Shown here one piece after another: positions 12,313 to 22,014 of a stretch of DNA of 64,000 nucleotides; position 1 is the first letter of the stretch; every line of letters starts with the position of its first letter. The stretch comes from Kitagawia praeruptora (taxonomy: Eukaryota > Streptophyta > Magnoliopsida > Apiales > Apiaceae), in assembly GCA_037693485.1 (NCBI GenBank), contig CM075352.1, positions 162,261,501-162,325,500 of the forward strand, in the 5' to 3' direction. The translations under genes and the position numbers were made by a program. The notes below the pieces were generated by a model, which saw nothing but the letters and a program-made list of their open reading frames with translations, ran no database searches and was not told the origin of the DNA.

Positions 12313-15300
12313 CTACCCTTTGTCTCCCCCAGCATTATCATCCTTAGTCTGGTGGTGTTGTTGTTGTTGTTGTCGTCTTTGAACTGTCTTTATCTCCCCC
12401 TTTTTGACATCAGCAACATTAATTCCAAGAGATTCAGAAACAGAACAAATGAGATTCATAAGAACTGCTTGATTTTCCATAATTGTGACTTGGTTATCTT
12501 CAAGTGATTGAAGTCTTGTTTGAATAGCAATTTGAGAATTCTGAATATCTTTCAAAACATCAGAATGAACTTCAATGTTGGAAGTGCTTCTAGTATCTTC
12601 AGTATCAGAATCAGAAAGAACTGTATCTTCAAGTCTTGTAGAAGAAGTTGCCTGAGTTGTATGATATTCAAGTAATAAAACCTGATTAGAAGTATCAACA
12701 TCTTCATCTTTCTGATCTGGAACTGAAACATGATCATCATCTCCTTCACCAGTATTCTGTGTACTAACATCTTCAAATCCTGACTCCTCTTTAGAGTGAT
12801 CAGAGACTGTAGATGTCTCAATTCTAGCTGATATTGGAAGTACATACCAAGGAACACTAGGATCATTAGGAACTTCATCTGGTACATATGTATCAAGAGA
12901 TTGCTTTATCCTGGCACCTCTTCTGTTAATGATTCCTGCAAGCCTCTCCTTTTGCTTCTGAGCTTTAACTTCTGGCTTTGCATTGTGATGTGCTAGGTCA
13001 TTCTTCTGATACGTTTTGATGAATGAATAAGTACCAGCATCCATATCCAAATTTTCAGACCAAGATTCAGGAAAAACCTGATCCCAGAAATCAAATGATG
13101 GTTTCCTAATTTTCTCTCCCTCACTATGGAGTTGATCATCCATACCCTCATTCTCACTTTGACTTACTAAAGTCAACACTCTTTCTACCTCACCTTTTGC
13201 CTGTTCAGGAGCCAGCCGCTCAAATTGTGGATCTAAGTCCATCTTTTCAACTGTATCACTCAAATTTAGATAAGTGCTCTCATGACCTACAGAAAAATAG
13301 AGTTTAGAAGGAGTTTTTATACCTGAACTCACATGGAGAGAGGGTTCCTCATATGGCATGTGGCTTGAGGTTTTCTCCAAGGAGTGAGCTGCTATAGTCT
13401 CTGAACCCTTACAATCATCTTCTTTCCTTTCAGAAACTATAGGCTCCAGTATACCACTTTCAGGTTCTTTACTAGACTCTGATGTCTTCAGTAATACTTC
13501 ATTAGACACCATAGTTAGTATATCACCGTCTTTAAGTGTTGTTTGCTGAGACACACCCTCAAGGTCGATAGACTCTGACTGAACAAAATTTGTTTGATCT
13601 TCAGAAAAATCAACCAAAGTCATTCCTCCCATATCATAGGGTATCTCACTTGCATTCTCAGTCATCACAGAAGACCTTTCAACATCAGCTATCACAGCTC
13701 CTGAGTCATCCTTCCTCTGACTAGATGGTTCTTGTGTTACAGTGATTGTGATCTGATCTTTCCTACTATTCACCACTGGTGCAATAGTATCTTCTGTTGA
13801 CTGCTTTCCTCTATCTACTTCCTCCAGTTGTTCACCTTGAGCTAAAGCATCTTCAATAATGATATCCTTGTCAAATAAATATGCATGAAGTGATTGAAGT
13901 GCAACATGCTTTGAGAGTCCAAATTTCTTGACTAATTGTCTTCTGACAGATACATAGAAATACATCTTCATTAAGTCAAGTCTTTGATGTAGAAGTCCAT
14001 ATTCATCTGGAAATAAAAGTTTTGGTACTCTTTCAACCAGAAAATCTAGAACAGGCCTTGACAACTTCACTTTAAGAGAAATTAGTCCCATAGCCAGTCT
14101 GTATGATAATGTAGTTTCCCATGAAGAATCAATATCCAGATCTCTCTTGTCAAATACTGACATAGATGTAGCTTGATTTGTAGAAACCTGCATGATATTA
14201 GTTGGACTAGACTCTATGTGTGTAGGTGACAATTGAATCTTTCTCCTTGTTCTCCTGATATAGTGAGCAAAAGATTTATCCTGAGAAGACTCAAGAGGTG
14301 TAGACACAGAAGTGATCTTGGGATGAGATCTTGGTTCAATAGACACAGTCTTTTGAGAGACAGTATCCAGTAATTGTTTTCCCTTTTTAAGAACTACAGT
14401 CTTTTGAGAGACTGCAGCCTGACTGTGACTAGGTTTTTTATCTCTTTGTGCTAACAAAGAAAGTTGAATTGCAGCCTTCAATTCTGCTCTCTCGGCAAGG
14501 GTTAAATCATCATCATCTTCACTAGAATTACTACTACTTGACACAACAAATCTTCTCTTCCTTACAACTGATGTCTTTTGAGAAACACTAGAGGTTGGTT
14601 TCTTTGAAACAATAGGCTGTGGATCAAAATTTGGTTCTTGAATTGTTTCAGAGACTATAATGTTTTGGGCTACTTGGGTAGACACAGGTGGTTTCTCCTC
14701 CATTTGAGATTCCTGAGTCATTTCACCACAAAAGAAAGAAGAGTTGTAGAGAGTAGGAAGATGAGTTTTAAGAATTACCTGAAAATGATGTGGATAATGA
14801 ATTGCAGGTATTTCATCTAGATTCTTTTCATTGTCCTTCCTTGTAATGTCAGAGAAAATTCTCTTTTGCTGTTCATAAGAAGAAACACAATGTTCTCTAC
14901 CAAATCTAGCTTCAACATCAGGAATAAAATGGTTAATAAACATTTGCATAAATCTATGATAATAAACCATTTTCCTGTTTTGATCTCTTGACCCAAGTTT
15001 GATACTCATCTGACTTAAGATAATATGACCAATGTTAATTACTCTGTCATAAAGCAAATTATAAGCAATATGTGATGTAACAGAAGTAATTTGCTGAAAA
15101 GAACTACATTTGCCAGTAAAACATTTAGCAATTTGATCAAAGTAAAAAGACCATTCCTTTCTAAGAAAAGACCTATTCAACTGGCTCATGTTATCTAGAG
15201 GTCCACTATAACCTAATTCAGACAACATAGTTCTTATATTATCATCAGATGGTACATTCTCATAACTATCAGTAACAGGTAATCAAAGTACTGAATTAAA

Positions 15301-15603
15301 AACAGATTCAGTAATGTCAAATGAATCTTGTCCTAAATGTAGAACAATCTTACCTGATTGACTCTGAGTAGAATCAATTACCTCAGCATTCTCCCAAGCT
15401 TGTGAAACAGCTACTTGATTAATTTGTGGAGATGCTGTCAATGCATAACTTAATGGTCCATATGCCATAAAGTCCATGATTGGATGAAAATCAGATGACA
15501 CTCCTTCCTTGTTGGTGATAGCTGCTACATGATTGTTTGTCATAAAATCAAAGTCACCAAATTTGAAGGCTACTGATTTAGGTAATCTTCTCTGAGCTGC
15601 CAT
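12313..15603 (-). pseudogene. ORF3 of copia C1: long extra protein, 1097 codons, one internal stop
   Basis: The frame starts at the ATG at 15603 (MAAQRRLPKSVAFKFGDFDF) and continues to 12313, broken only by a TGA at 15283-15285; the parts on either side are in the same frame, and TGA is one base from GGA (Gly). I recall similar N-terminal sequence from other plant copia elements, but I know no function for it. The first 330 residues look globular (KEWSFYFDQIAKCFTGKCSS, YYHRFMQMFINHFIPD). They are followed by a low-complexity serine/acidic region (SSSSNSSEDDDD), a long hydrophilic tail rich in E, S and T, a predicted coiled coil near the end (IQTRLQSLEDNQVTIMENQ) and a QQQQQ stretch. It lies in the env-like position, but I see no signal peptide or clear transmembrane segment, so calling it envelope is not supported. 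Confidence 0.75.
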
Positions 15604-16901
15604 TTTTTATCTGAAAAAAAAACTTTGAAAAATTCTTGAAATGGATTAGTGATTTTGAAAACTCAAGAGTGGTTTTTGCTTTAGAGAATGTAAAATTAGA
15701 GAAAGCAATTACACGATTAGAGTTTCAAAACAAATATATTTCACAAATCTCTCAGACCACTATCCCACGTTGACACGTAAATTGACAGGTGTCAGTCCCT
15801 GAAAAATGCGGTTACCCACAATTTTTGGAAAATAAAATCCAAAATTGATTTTCATGAAATAAATCAGGGTATAAATAATCAATACTGATCAGCTTCCTTT
15901 TCCTGTTGATCTCTCATCAAATCCTGATGATCACACATGAAATCCTGACCAATATCATCAGAGACTTAATATGGAGTTTCCACGTGGCATTCTTCTTTTA
16001 TGTCTTTCTTTAAAAGAAACAGACGCCTTATGCCATTCTCCATAAACCTTTCAATTTCTTTTCTTCTCAACAATGCTCCTCAAACCAAAATTCCCTTCAA
16101 ACCCATTTTTCAGATTTTTCTCGATCGATGAACATCTTGTTCTTGATCATCTCTTTGAACAGACAACTCTTCTCATCGAACTAATCATGGATGGATTGGT
16201 TTTCGAAAATATCCAGAGGTTTCTCCTAGAACATCCATCTGTTGGATACAATCTTCCCCTAACCTCCTCAAAACTTGAGGATGAAGAATTTGGCCGAGAG
16301 TCTGAGGTTGATCTTGATGGGGATGCTATACATTTAAGTTAGCTACTCTCATTCAAGTCGCCCAGACAAGGAATCCAAGAGCAAACGAGGCTGTTCAAAT
16401 CCCCTGATGGATTTCTTGAGATGCTCCTTGTCCTGTACCTCAGAATTGATATCAATAGACAAGTATAGAATTATCAGTAGAAATTAGACAAAAAGATGTT
16501 GTATTTCATTTCCATGTATGTAATGCTTTCAATTAATGAAAATACAATTTCTTGTTATCTACTTGTCTTTTGATTATTGAATGATGTATAAATTATCAGT
16601 ATGAAAATATTAAAACTTGCTGTTATAGACTTAACTCATCATAGAATTAGATTACTACATAAAGTAAATGTCAGGATTTGAAACAATTTTCATAATCCTG
16701 ATACTGACACAATACTGATGACGTCAGCATCCTGATAACAAATCTAATCCTGATGATTATTAACAAGTCTATCATACTGAAATTTATCAAGGCAAAGTGT
16801 TATAGCTAAAACATTTATCAATCAAATATAGATCCTGACAAGAATATCAAGTCTATAAGCTAAGAACAACATACCTTGCTACTTTTGCAGATGTTAAAGA
16901 T
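15604..16901. other. Spacer between pol and ORF3 of copia C1
   Basis: About 1.3 kb between the end of pol and the start of ORF3. It contains CCTGATGA/ATCAGGA-type motifs repeated several times near 15885-15960 and 16670-16760, a CCACGTGGC G-box palindrome near 15980, and one plus-strand open frame listed separately. It may hold the promoter or splice acceptor for ORF3, but nothing in the sequence proves it. Confidence 0.5.
16073..16342 (+). CDS. Small antisense ORF in the pol-ORF3 spacer, 89 residues, function unknown
   Basis: The frame starts MLLKPKFPSNPFFRFFSIDE and ends DLDGDAIHLS, on the strand opposite to the retrotransposon genes. It has a balanced amino-acid composition with a hydrophobic middle (LFEQTTLLIELIMDG) and an acidic C-terminus. 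It is preceded by a pyrimidine-rich leader and followed 170-220 bp later by AATTAATGAAAAT, a possible polyadenylation region. G-box (CCACGTGGC) sequence lies about 95 bp upstream. Antisense ORFs in this region are known from some plant LTR elements. It could equally be chance; I do not recognise the protein. Confidence 0.3.
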   Translation: MLLKPKFPSNPFFRFFSIDEHLVLDHLFEQTTLLIELIMDGLVFENIQRFLLEHPSVGYNLPLTSSKLEDEEFGRESEVDLDGDAIHLS

Positions 16902-19900
16902 CTAAAAATTTAACATTCCTAACTCACTTACTAGTCTACTGAATATAGTCTCATCAAGTGGTTTAGTTAGAATATCTGCAAGCTGTTTGTCAGTAAGAAC
17001 AAAATGAAGTTCCACAGTACCATTCTCAATATGTTCTCTAATAAAATGATACCTGACATCAATGTGCTTAGTCCTTGAATGTTGAACTGGATTTTCTGCA
17101 ATTTTAATAGCACTAGTATTATCACAAAACATAGGAATATTACTAAGTGTCATACCATAATCCATCAACTGATTTCTTATCCAAAGGAGCTGTGCACAAC
17201 AACTGCCTGCTGCTATGTACTCAGCTTCTGCAGTTGAGGTTGAAACAGATTGTTGCTTCTTGCTTGCCCAAGAAATCAATCTATTTCCCAAGAATTGACA
17301 TGTACCTGTAGTGCTTTTCCTGTCTATCTTACACCCTGCATAATCAGAGTCTGAATAGCCAATTAGAAAGAAATCAGATTCTCTAGGATACCACAAACCA
17401 AGATTTGGAGTTCCTTTGAGATATCTAAAAATTCTCTTCACAGCAATTAAATGAGATTCCTTAGGATCACTTTGGAATCTAGCACATAAACAGGTAGAAA
17501 ACATTATATCTGGCCTACTTGCAGTTAGATATAACAATAAGCCTATCATGCCTCTATAACTAGTATTATCCACACTCTTTCCTTTAGGATCAGAGTCTAG
17601 TTTAGTGGCTGTTGCCATGGGTGTTTTTGCAACTGCACAGTCTTGAAAGTCAAACCTTTTTAAAAGATCTTTGATATACTTTGACTGATTAATGAAAATA
17701 CCAGTCTCAGTCTGTCTGACCTGCAAGCCTAAAAAATAATTTAATTCACCCATCATGCTCATCTGGTACTTAGACTGCATAAGCTTGCTAAACTTAGCAC
17801 ATAACTTTTCATTAGGAGAACCAAAAATAATATCATCAACATAAACTTGAACTAAAAGCAATTCACCTTTTATCTTTCTAAAGAATAGAGTTTTGTCAAT
17901 TGTACCTCTTGTGAAGCCATTTTCAAGAAGAAATTTAGACAAAGTCTCATACCATGCTCTTGGTGCCTGCTTTAGTCCATAGAGTGCCTTATCAAGTTTG
18001 TAGACATGATTTGGAAACTTTGGATCAACAAATCCAGGTGGCTGTTCCACATACACTTCCTCATCAAGTTTGCCATTTAGAAAAGCACTCTTTACATCCA
18101 TCTGGTATACCTTGAACTTTGAATGAGCTGCAAATGCAAGAAACATTCTGATTGCTTCCAATCTTGCTACAGGTGCAAAGGTCTCATCATAATCAATACC
18201 TTTTTCCTGAGAATAACCCTTGGCCACCAGTCTTGCTTTGTTTCTTACAATCATACCAGATTCATCTAGCTTGTTTCTGAAAACCCATCTTGCACCAACA
18301 ATAGATCTATCTTTAGGTCTTGGTACCAGTTTCCAGACTTTGTTTCTCTCAAACTCATTTAACTCCTCCTGCATTGCAATTACCCAATCAGGATCCCGTA
18401 AGGCTTCTTCAACCTTCTTAGGTTCATTCTTTGAGAGAAAGCAACTATACAAGCATTCATTTTGAATTGATCTTCTAGTTCGAACACCACTATTTGGATT
18501 ACCAATTATCAAATCCTCAGTATGATCCTTCGTCCATTTTCTAACAGGTGGTAGATTAACTCTGCTAGTCTCTCCCCCTAAGCTAGTGGTATCTCTTGTA
18601 GAAGAATTCTCTCTACCTTCAAAAACTCTCCTTTGATCAATAGAATCAGTAGATTCCAAATTGCTGCTAGTTACTGATCTTTCCTCAGTAGACTCTGAAA
18701 GATCAGTTCCTGATGGAGTAGACTCTGAAACGTCAATTCCTGATGGAATAGACTCTGAAAGACTAGTCTGCTCCTGATGATCACTGTGTTCTCTTTGATT
18801 TATTTGCTCCCCCTCAACAGTAGCATTCCTTTGAGAAGCAATAGAAATTTCTTCAGGAGAACCTTCATCATCACTTGAGAGTATCTCAGAATTCTTCAGA
18901 TTTTCAAATTCCAATTTGTCATGGCTTTCATCAGTTTGCAAAATTCCAAATTTCTTATCATCAAATGCAACATGAATTGATTCCATAACAATGTGAGTTC
19001 TGAGATTATAAACTTTGAAGGCCTTAGATGCTGAATATCCTAGAAAAATTGCTTCATCCGATTTGGCTTCAAATTTTCCAAGTTGTTCTGGATGAACTTT
19101 TAGGACATAGCATTTGCATCCAAAGATGTGAAAGTATTTCACACTTGGTTTCTTTCTTTTGATCATCTCATAGGGAGTTTTTCCATGACTATTTACCAAG
19201 GTACAATTTTGAGTGAAACATGCAGTGTTAATAGCTTCTGCCCAAAAGTAGGTTGGAAGTTTTGCATCTGCAAGCATGGTTCTTGCTGCCTCTATGAGAG
19301 TCCTGTTATTTCTTTCCACTACACCATTCTGTTGAGGTGTACCAGGTGCAGAAAACTGTTGAGTAATTCCATTGTCTGCACAAAACCCCTCCATTGTAGA
19401 ATTCTTGAATTCTGCACCATTGTCACTTCTAAGTACCTTGACTTTGTACTCAGAGTTATTATGAATATTCTTGATAAGTTCAATGATTTGCTGAGGAGCT
19501 TCATCCTTCTTGTGTAGAAAGAACACCCATGTGAACCTTGTGAAATCATCCACCATAACTAGAGCATATCTTTTCTTGCTGATAGACATAATGTTTACTG
19601 GACCAAATAGATCAAGATGTAGCATGTGAAATGGTTCAGTAATCGAATTTTCAGTCTTGCTCTTGAAAGTGGTTCTTCTTTGCTTTCCAAGCTGACATGC
19701 ATCACAAAGTCCATCTTGCACAAAATTTACCTGAGGTAGGCCTCTCACCAAATTGTGCTTAACAAGTTGATTAAGTTTCTTGAAATTAAGATGTGAGAGC
19801 TTCTTGTGCCAATTCCAGCTTTCATCACTTTTTGCTTTGCTGTAGAGACATCTAACAATTCCTTTAGATGTATTACTTAAGCTGGCTTCATATATGTTAC

Positions 19901-20234
19901 CATGTCTTTGACCAGTTAGAACAATGTCTCCATTCTGCATATTCAAGATTTTGCATCCTTCTCTGTCAAAGATTGATTTGTAACCTTTATCACCCAGTTG
20001 ACTTATGCTTAAAAAAGTATGTTTCAAGCCTTCAACCAGTGCTACATTTTCTATGATGACATTCCCCAAAACAATTGAGCCATATCCCAGAGTTTCTCCT
20101 TTGTTGCCATCTCCAAAAGATATTACTCGGCCAGCTTTCCTCTCAAACTTTGTAAGCAGGGACTTCTTTCCAGTCATATGTCCAGAGCATCCACTGTCCA
20201 AGATAATTGAATGCTTCTTTCCTGTGCCCTGCAA
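16902..20234 (-). CDS. Copia pol polyprotein (protease, integrase, RT, RNase H), intact
   Basis: An uninterrupted frame of 1110 codons. In order: aspartic protease with DSGCSGHMTG (about residues 13-22); GAG-pre-integrase with WHKKLSHLNFKKL (about 142); integrase core with the three acidic residues in HLDLFGP, RSDNGAEF and NGVVERNN (about 205-310); reverse transcriptase with VYQMDVKSAFLNGKL and the catalytic YVDDIIFG (about 690-820); RNase H with YSDSDYAGC, KKQQSVSTSTAEAEY and the terminal KQLADILTKP. No ATG opens the frame: it begins with TTG codons after the gag stop and in another frame, so translation needs readthrough, frameshift or the joined gag frame. Full length for the family. All catalytic residues I can check are present. 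Confidence 0.95.
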   Translation of the reverse strand: MQGTGKKHSIILDSGCSGHMTGKKSLLTKFERKAGRVISFGDGNKGETLGYGSIVLGNVIIENVALVEGLKHTFLSISQLGDKGYKSIFDREGCKILNMQNGDIVLTGQRHGNIYEASLSNTSKGIVRCLYSKAKSDESWNWHKKLSHLNFKKLNQLVKHNLVRGLPQVNFVQDGLCDACQLGKQRRTTFKSKTENSITEPFHMLHLDLFGPVNIMSISKKRYALVMVDDFTRFTWVFFLHKKDEAPQQIIELIKNIHNNSEYKVKVLRSDNGAEFKNSTMEGFCADNGITQQFSAPGTPQQNGVVERNNRTLIEAARTMLADAKLPTYFWAEAINTACFTQNCTLVNSHGKTPYEMIKRKKPSVKYFHIFGCKCYVLKVHPEQLGKFEAKSDEAIFLGYSASKAFKVYNLRTHIVMESIHVAFDDKKFGILQTDESHDKLEFENLKNSEILSSDDEGSPEEISIASQRNATVEGEQINQREHSDHQEQTSLSESIPSGIDVSESTPSGTDLSESTEERSVTSSNLESTDSIDQRRVFEGRENSSTRDTTSLGGETSRVNLPPVRKWTKDHTEDLIIGNPNSGVRTRRSIQNECLYSCFLSKNEPKKVEEALRDPDWVIAMQEELNEFERNKVWKLVPRPKDRSIVGARWVFRNKLDESGMIVRNKARLVAKGYSQEKGIDYDETFAPVARLEAIRMFLAFAAHSKFKVYQMDVKSAFLNGKLDEEVYVEQPPGFVDPKFPNHVYKLDKALYGLKQAPRAWYETLSKFLLENGFTRGTIDKTLFFRKIKGELLLVQVYVDDIIFGSPNEKLCAKFSKLMQSKYQMSMMGELNYFLGLQVRQTETGIFINQSKYIKDLLKRFDFQDCAVAKTPMATATKLDSDPKGKSVDNTSYRGMIGLLLYLTASRPDIMFSTCLCARFQSDPKESHLIAVKRIFRYLKGTPNLGLWYPRESDFFLIGYSDSDYAGCKIDRKSTTGTCQFLGNRLISWASKKQQSVSTSTAEAEYIAAGSCCAQLLWIRNQLMDYGMTLSNIPMFCDNTSAIKIAENPVQHSRTKHIDVRYHFIREHIENGTVELHFVLTDKQLADILTKPLDETIFSRLVSELGMLNF

Positions 20235-20374
20235 ACAAAAAGTAACTAGTTAGAATTTTTTAGGACCCAACTTTGATTGGATCCTTTCTTACTAGATTTA
20301 GAGACAACAGACTTTGAAGATTTTGCTTTTATTTTACCTGTTGCAGAGTCAACTTTAGACTCTGATTTCACAAA

Positions 20375-22014
20375 CTATTTGTGACTAGGAGTTTCAGATT
20401 TCAAAGAATAATAGTCATAATACAGTTCATGATATTCTCTACACATGTAAATGGAATGAAGTAAACTACCACAATGATAACAAGCTTTTTGTGGTTGGTA
20501 TTGAATTTTCTGAGTCTTGGGAAATCTGGACTCAGTTTTCCAAGAAGGTTTTTGATTGCAGTCTAGGGCCAAATGATTATGATTTCCACACTTATAGCAT
20601 TTTTTCCTAGGTGCATCAGGTACATTCTTGTAATTATTCTCTTTGTTAATACCTTCTTTTCCATTCCTATTTCTTTTGATCTTGCTAGACTCTGAAAGAC
20701 CATCTAATCTCTGTTTCAACTGAGACTTAGACAGAAACCCTATGTTTACATTTTTAGGTTTCTCTAACACTTTCTCATCTGAATTTCTATTGTTAATCCT
20801 TTTGTGTACAACAGGGGTACCTTTTGAATTAACAAATTTAACATGATTAGGTTCAGAAACAATTTTCTTACCTTCAGATTTAGATGTGTTAGCTTCTATC
20901 TTACTATCATCATTGACAATAGCTACCTTTTCTTCTTGTCTAGCCTTATCAAAACCTAAACCATTAACCTTACCACGAATTCCACTTTCAAAGATTTCTA
21001 TAGTCTTCTTACTGGAATTGTTAATGGTCTTAATCACATCTCTCTCTTCTTCTAGTTCTTTTCTGACATAGTCATAAGCCTCAAGAATAACACTATAATC
21101 ATGCTTAGCTTTATCAGAACTTAACTTGTATTCTTCCATTTGAATTAATTCAGATTCAAGAAAATTATTTCTATCAACTAATTTATCATTCTTAACCTTA
21201 AGTTCATCTCTTTCACAAGTAAGAATTCTAAAATTAGTCATAAGATTCTTAAACTCAGCATGGATAGATCTAATTTCATCAGAATTTAAGCTATCAAATG
21301 AATCAAGAGAGTGAAGTGATACCTTAACAGAGGATGGAGAAGTTTTCTTTGGAGATCCAGGTTTGTCTGAACTATTGGCCATCAATGCAATGTTGTCATA
21401 ATCCAATTCATCTTCAGAGTCTCTAGAATCAGCCCAATCCTTCTGTGTGACCATAAGTGCATTACCCTTTCCTGAATTCCTAGGCTTCTTACACTCACTA
21501 GCAAAGTGTCCAAGCTCGCTGCAGTTAAAGCACTTGATCTTGGCCTTATCAAGCTTGACAATCGTACTTTTGCTTTTGTCACTCTTCTTCTCCTCCTTCT
21601 TTTGAAAAGGTCCTTTGCTAAATCTTCTCCTGTTGAATCTTCCTTTCTTGAAAGCTTTAGCAAACATAGCAAAGAGTTCCTGCATCTCAGATTCAGAATC
21701 ATTGTTGTCAGAGTCCATATCAGTAGTCTCTGACTCAGAACTTTCTTTGCTTTTCTTCTTCCTTGAATTCTTTACAGCAATCTCTTCATGCTGTTCTTCA
21801 GGAAGCTTCTTAACTTCAGATTGAGCAGTAAGTGCAATAGTCTTCATCTTTCCTTTACTCCTGCTTTTCTTCTGCTGCTTGTCAAGTTCATAAGCTCTCA
21901 ATTTTCCATATACTGCCTCTAATGATATCTCATCCAAATCATTAGCTTCCTCAATCTCAGATATCTTCTCATTGTAGAAATCAGGCAAAGCTTTCATGAA
22001 CTTTGTATTCATAT
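20375..22014 (-). pseudogene. Copia gag, C-terminal part, cut by CACTA-2
   Basis: Authentic gag sequence begins at 22014 on the minus strand (SDMNTKFMKALPDFYNEKIS); open codons above that come from the CACTA-2 terminus and are not gag. A UBN2/gag-type segment (EISLEAVYGKLRAYELDKQQ) is followed by a charged region and a CCHC zinc knuckle KCFNCSELGHFASECKKPR (C-X2-C-X4-H-X4-C). Next come a coiled-coil-like stretch (ELEEERDVIK) and two more knuckle-like boxes, CYKCGNHNHLALDC and CYHCGSLLHSIYMC. The frame stops at 20375 (SETPSHK, TAG), then reads on as VKSESKVDSATGK to a second stop just before pol. The N-terminal third is displaced beyond the window. Confidence 0.88.

Larger units (their letters stand above)
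11341..22014 (-). mobile_element. Ty1/copia retrotransposon C1 (SIRE-like), 5' part missing
   Basis: Read on the minus strand, the order is gag (truncated), protease-integrase-RT-RNase H, a long extra ORF, polypurine tract, 3' LTR. An extra ORF between pol and the 3' LTR is the layout of SIRE/Maximus-type copia elements. The 3' LTR sits inside the CACTA-1 transposase and its outer flank is CCTAC (11336-11340). The 5' end, with the rest of gag, primer site and 5' LTR, is not visible because CACTA-2 starts inside gag at 22015. Pol is fully open, so the insertion is fairly recent, though ORF3 and the gag end carry stops. Confidence 0.92.

Noticed and set aside
12313..15603. Calling ORF3 a retroviral-type envelope
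   Set aside because: The position fits, but I see no signal peptide, cleavage site or transmembrane helix.
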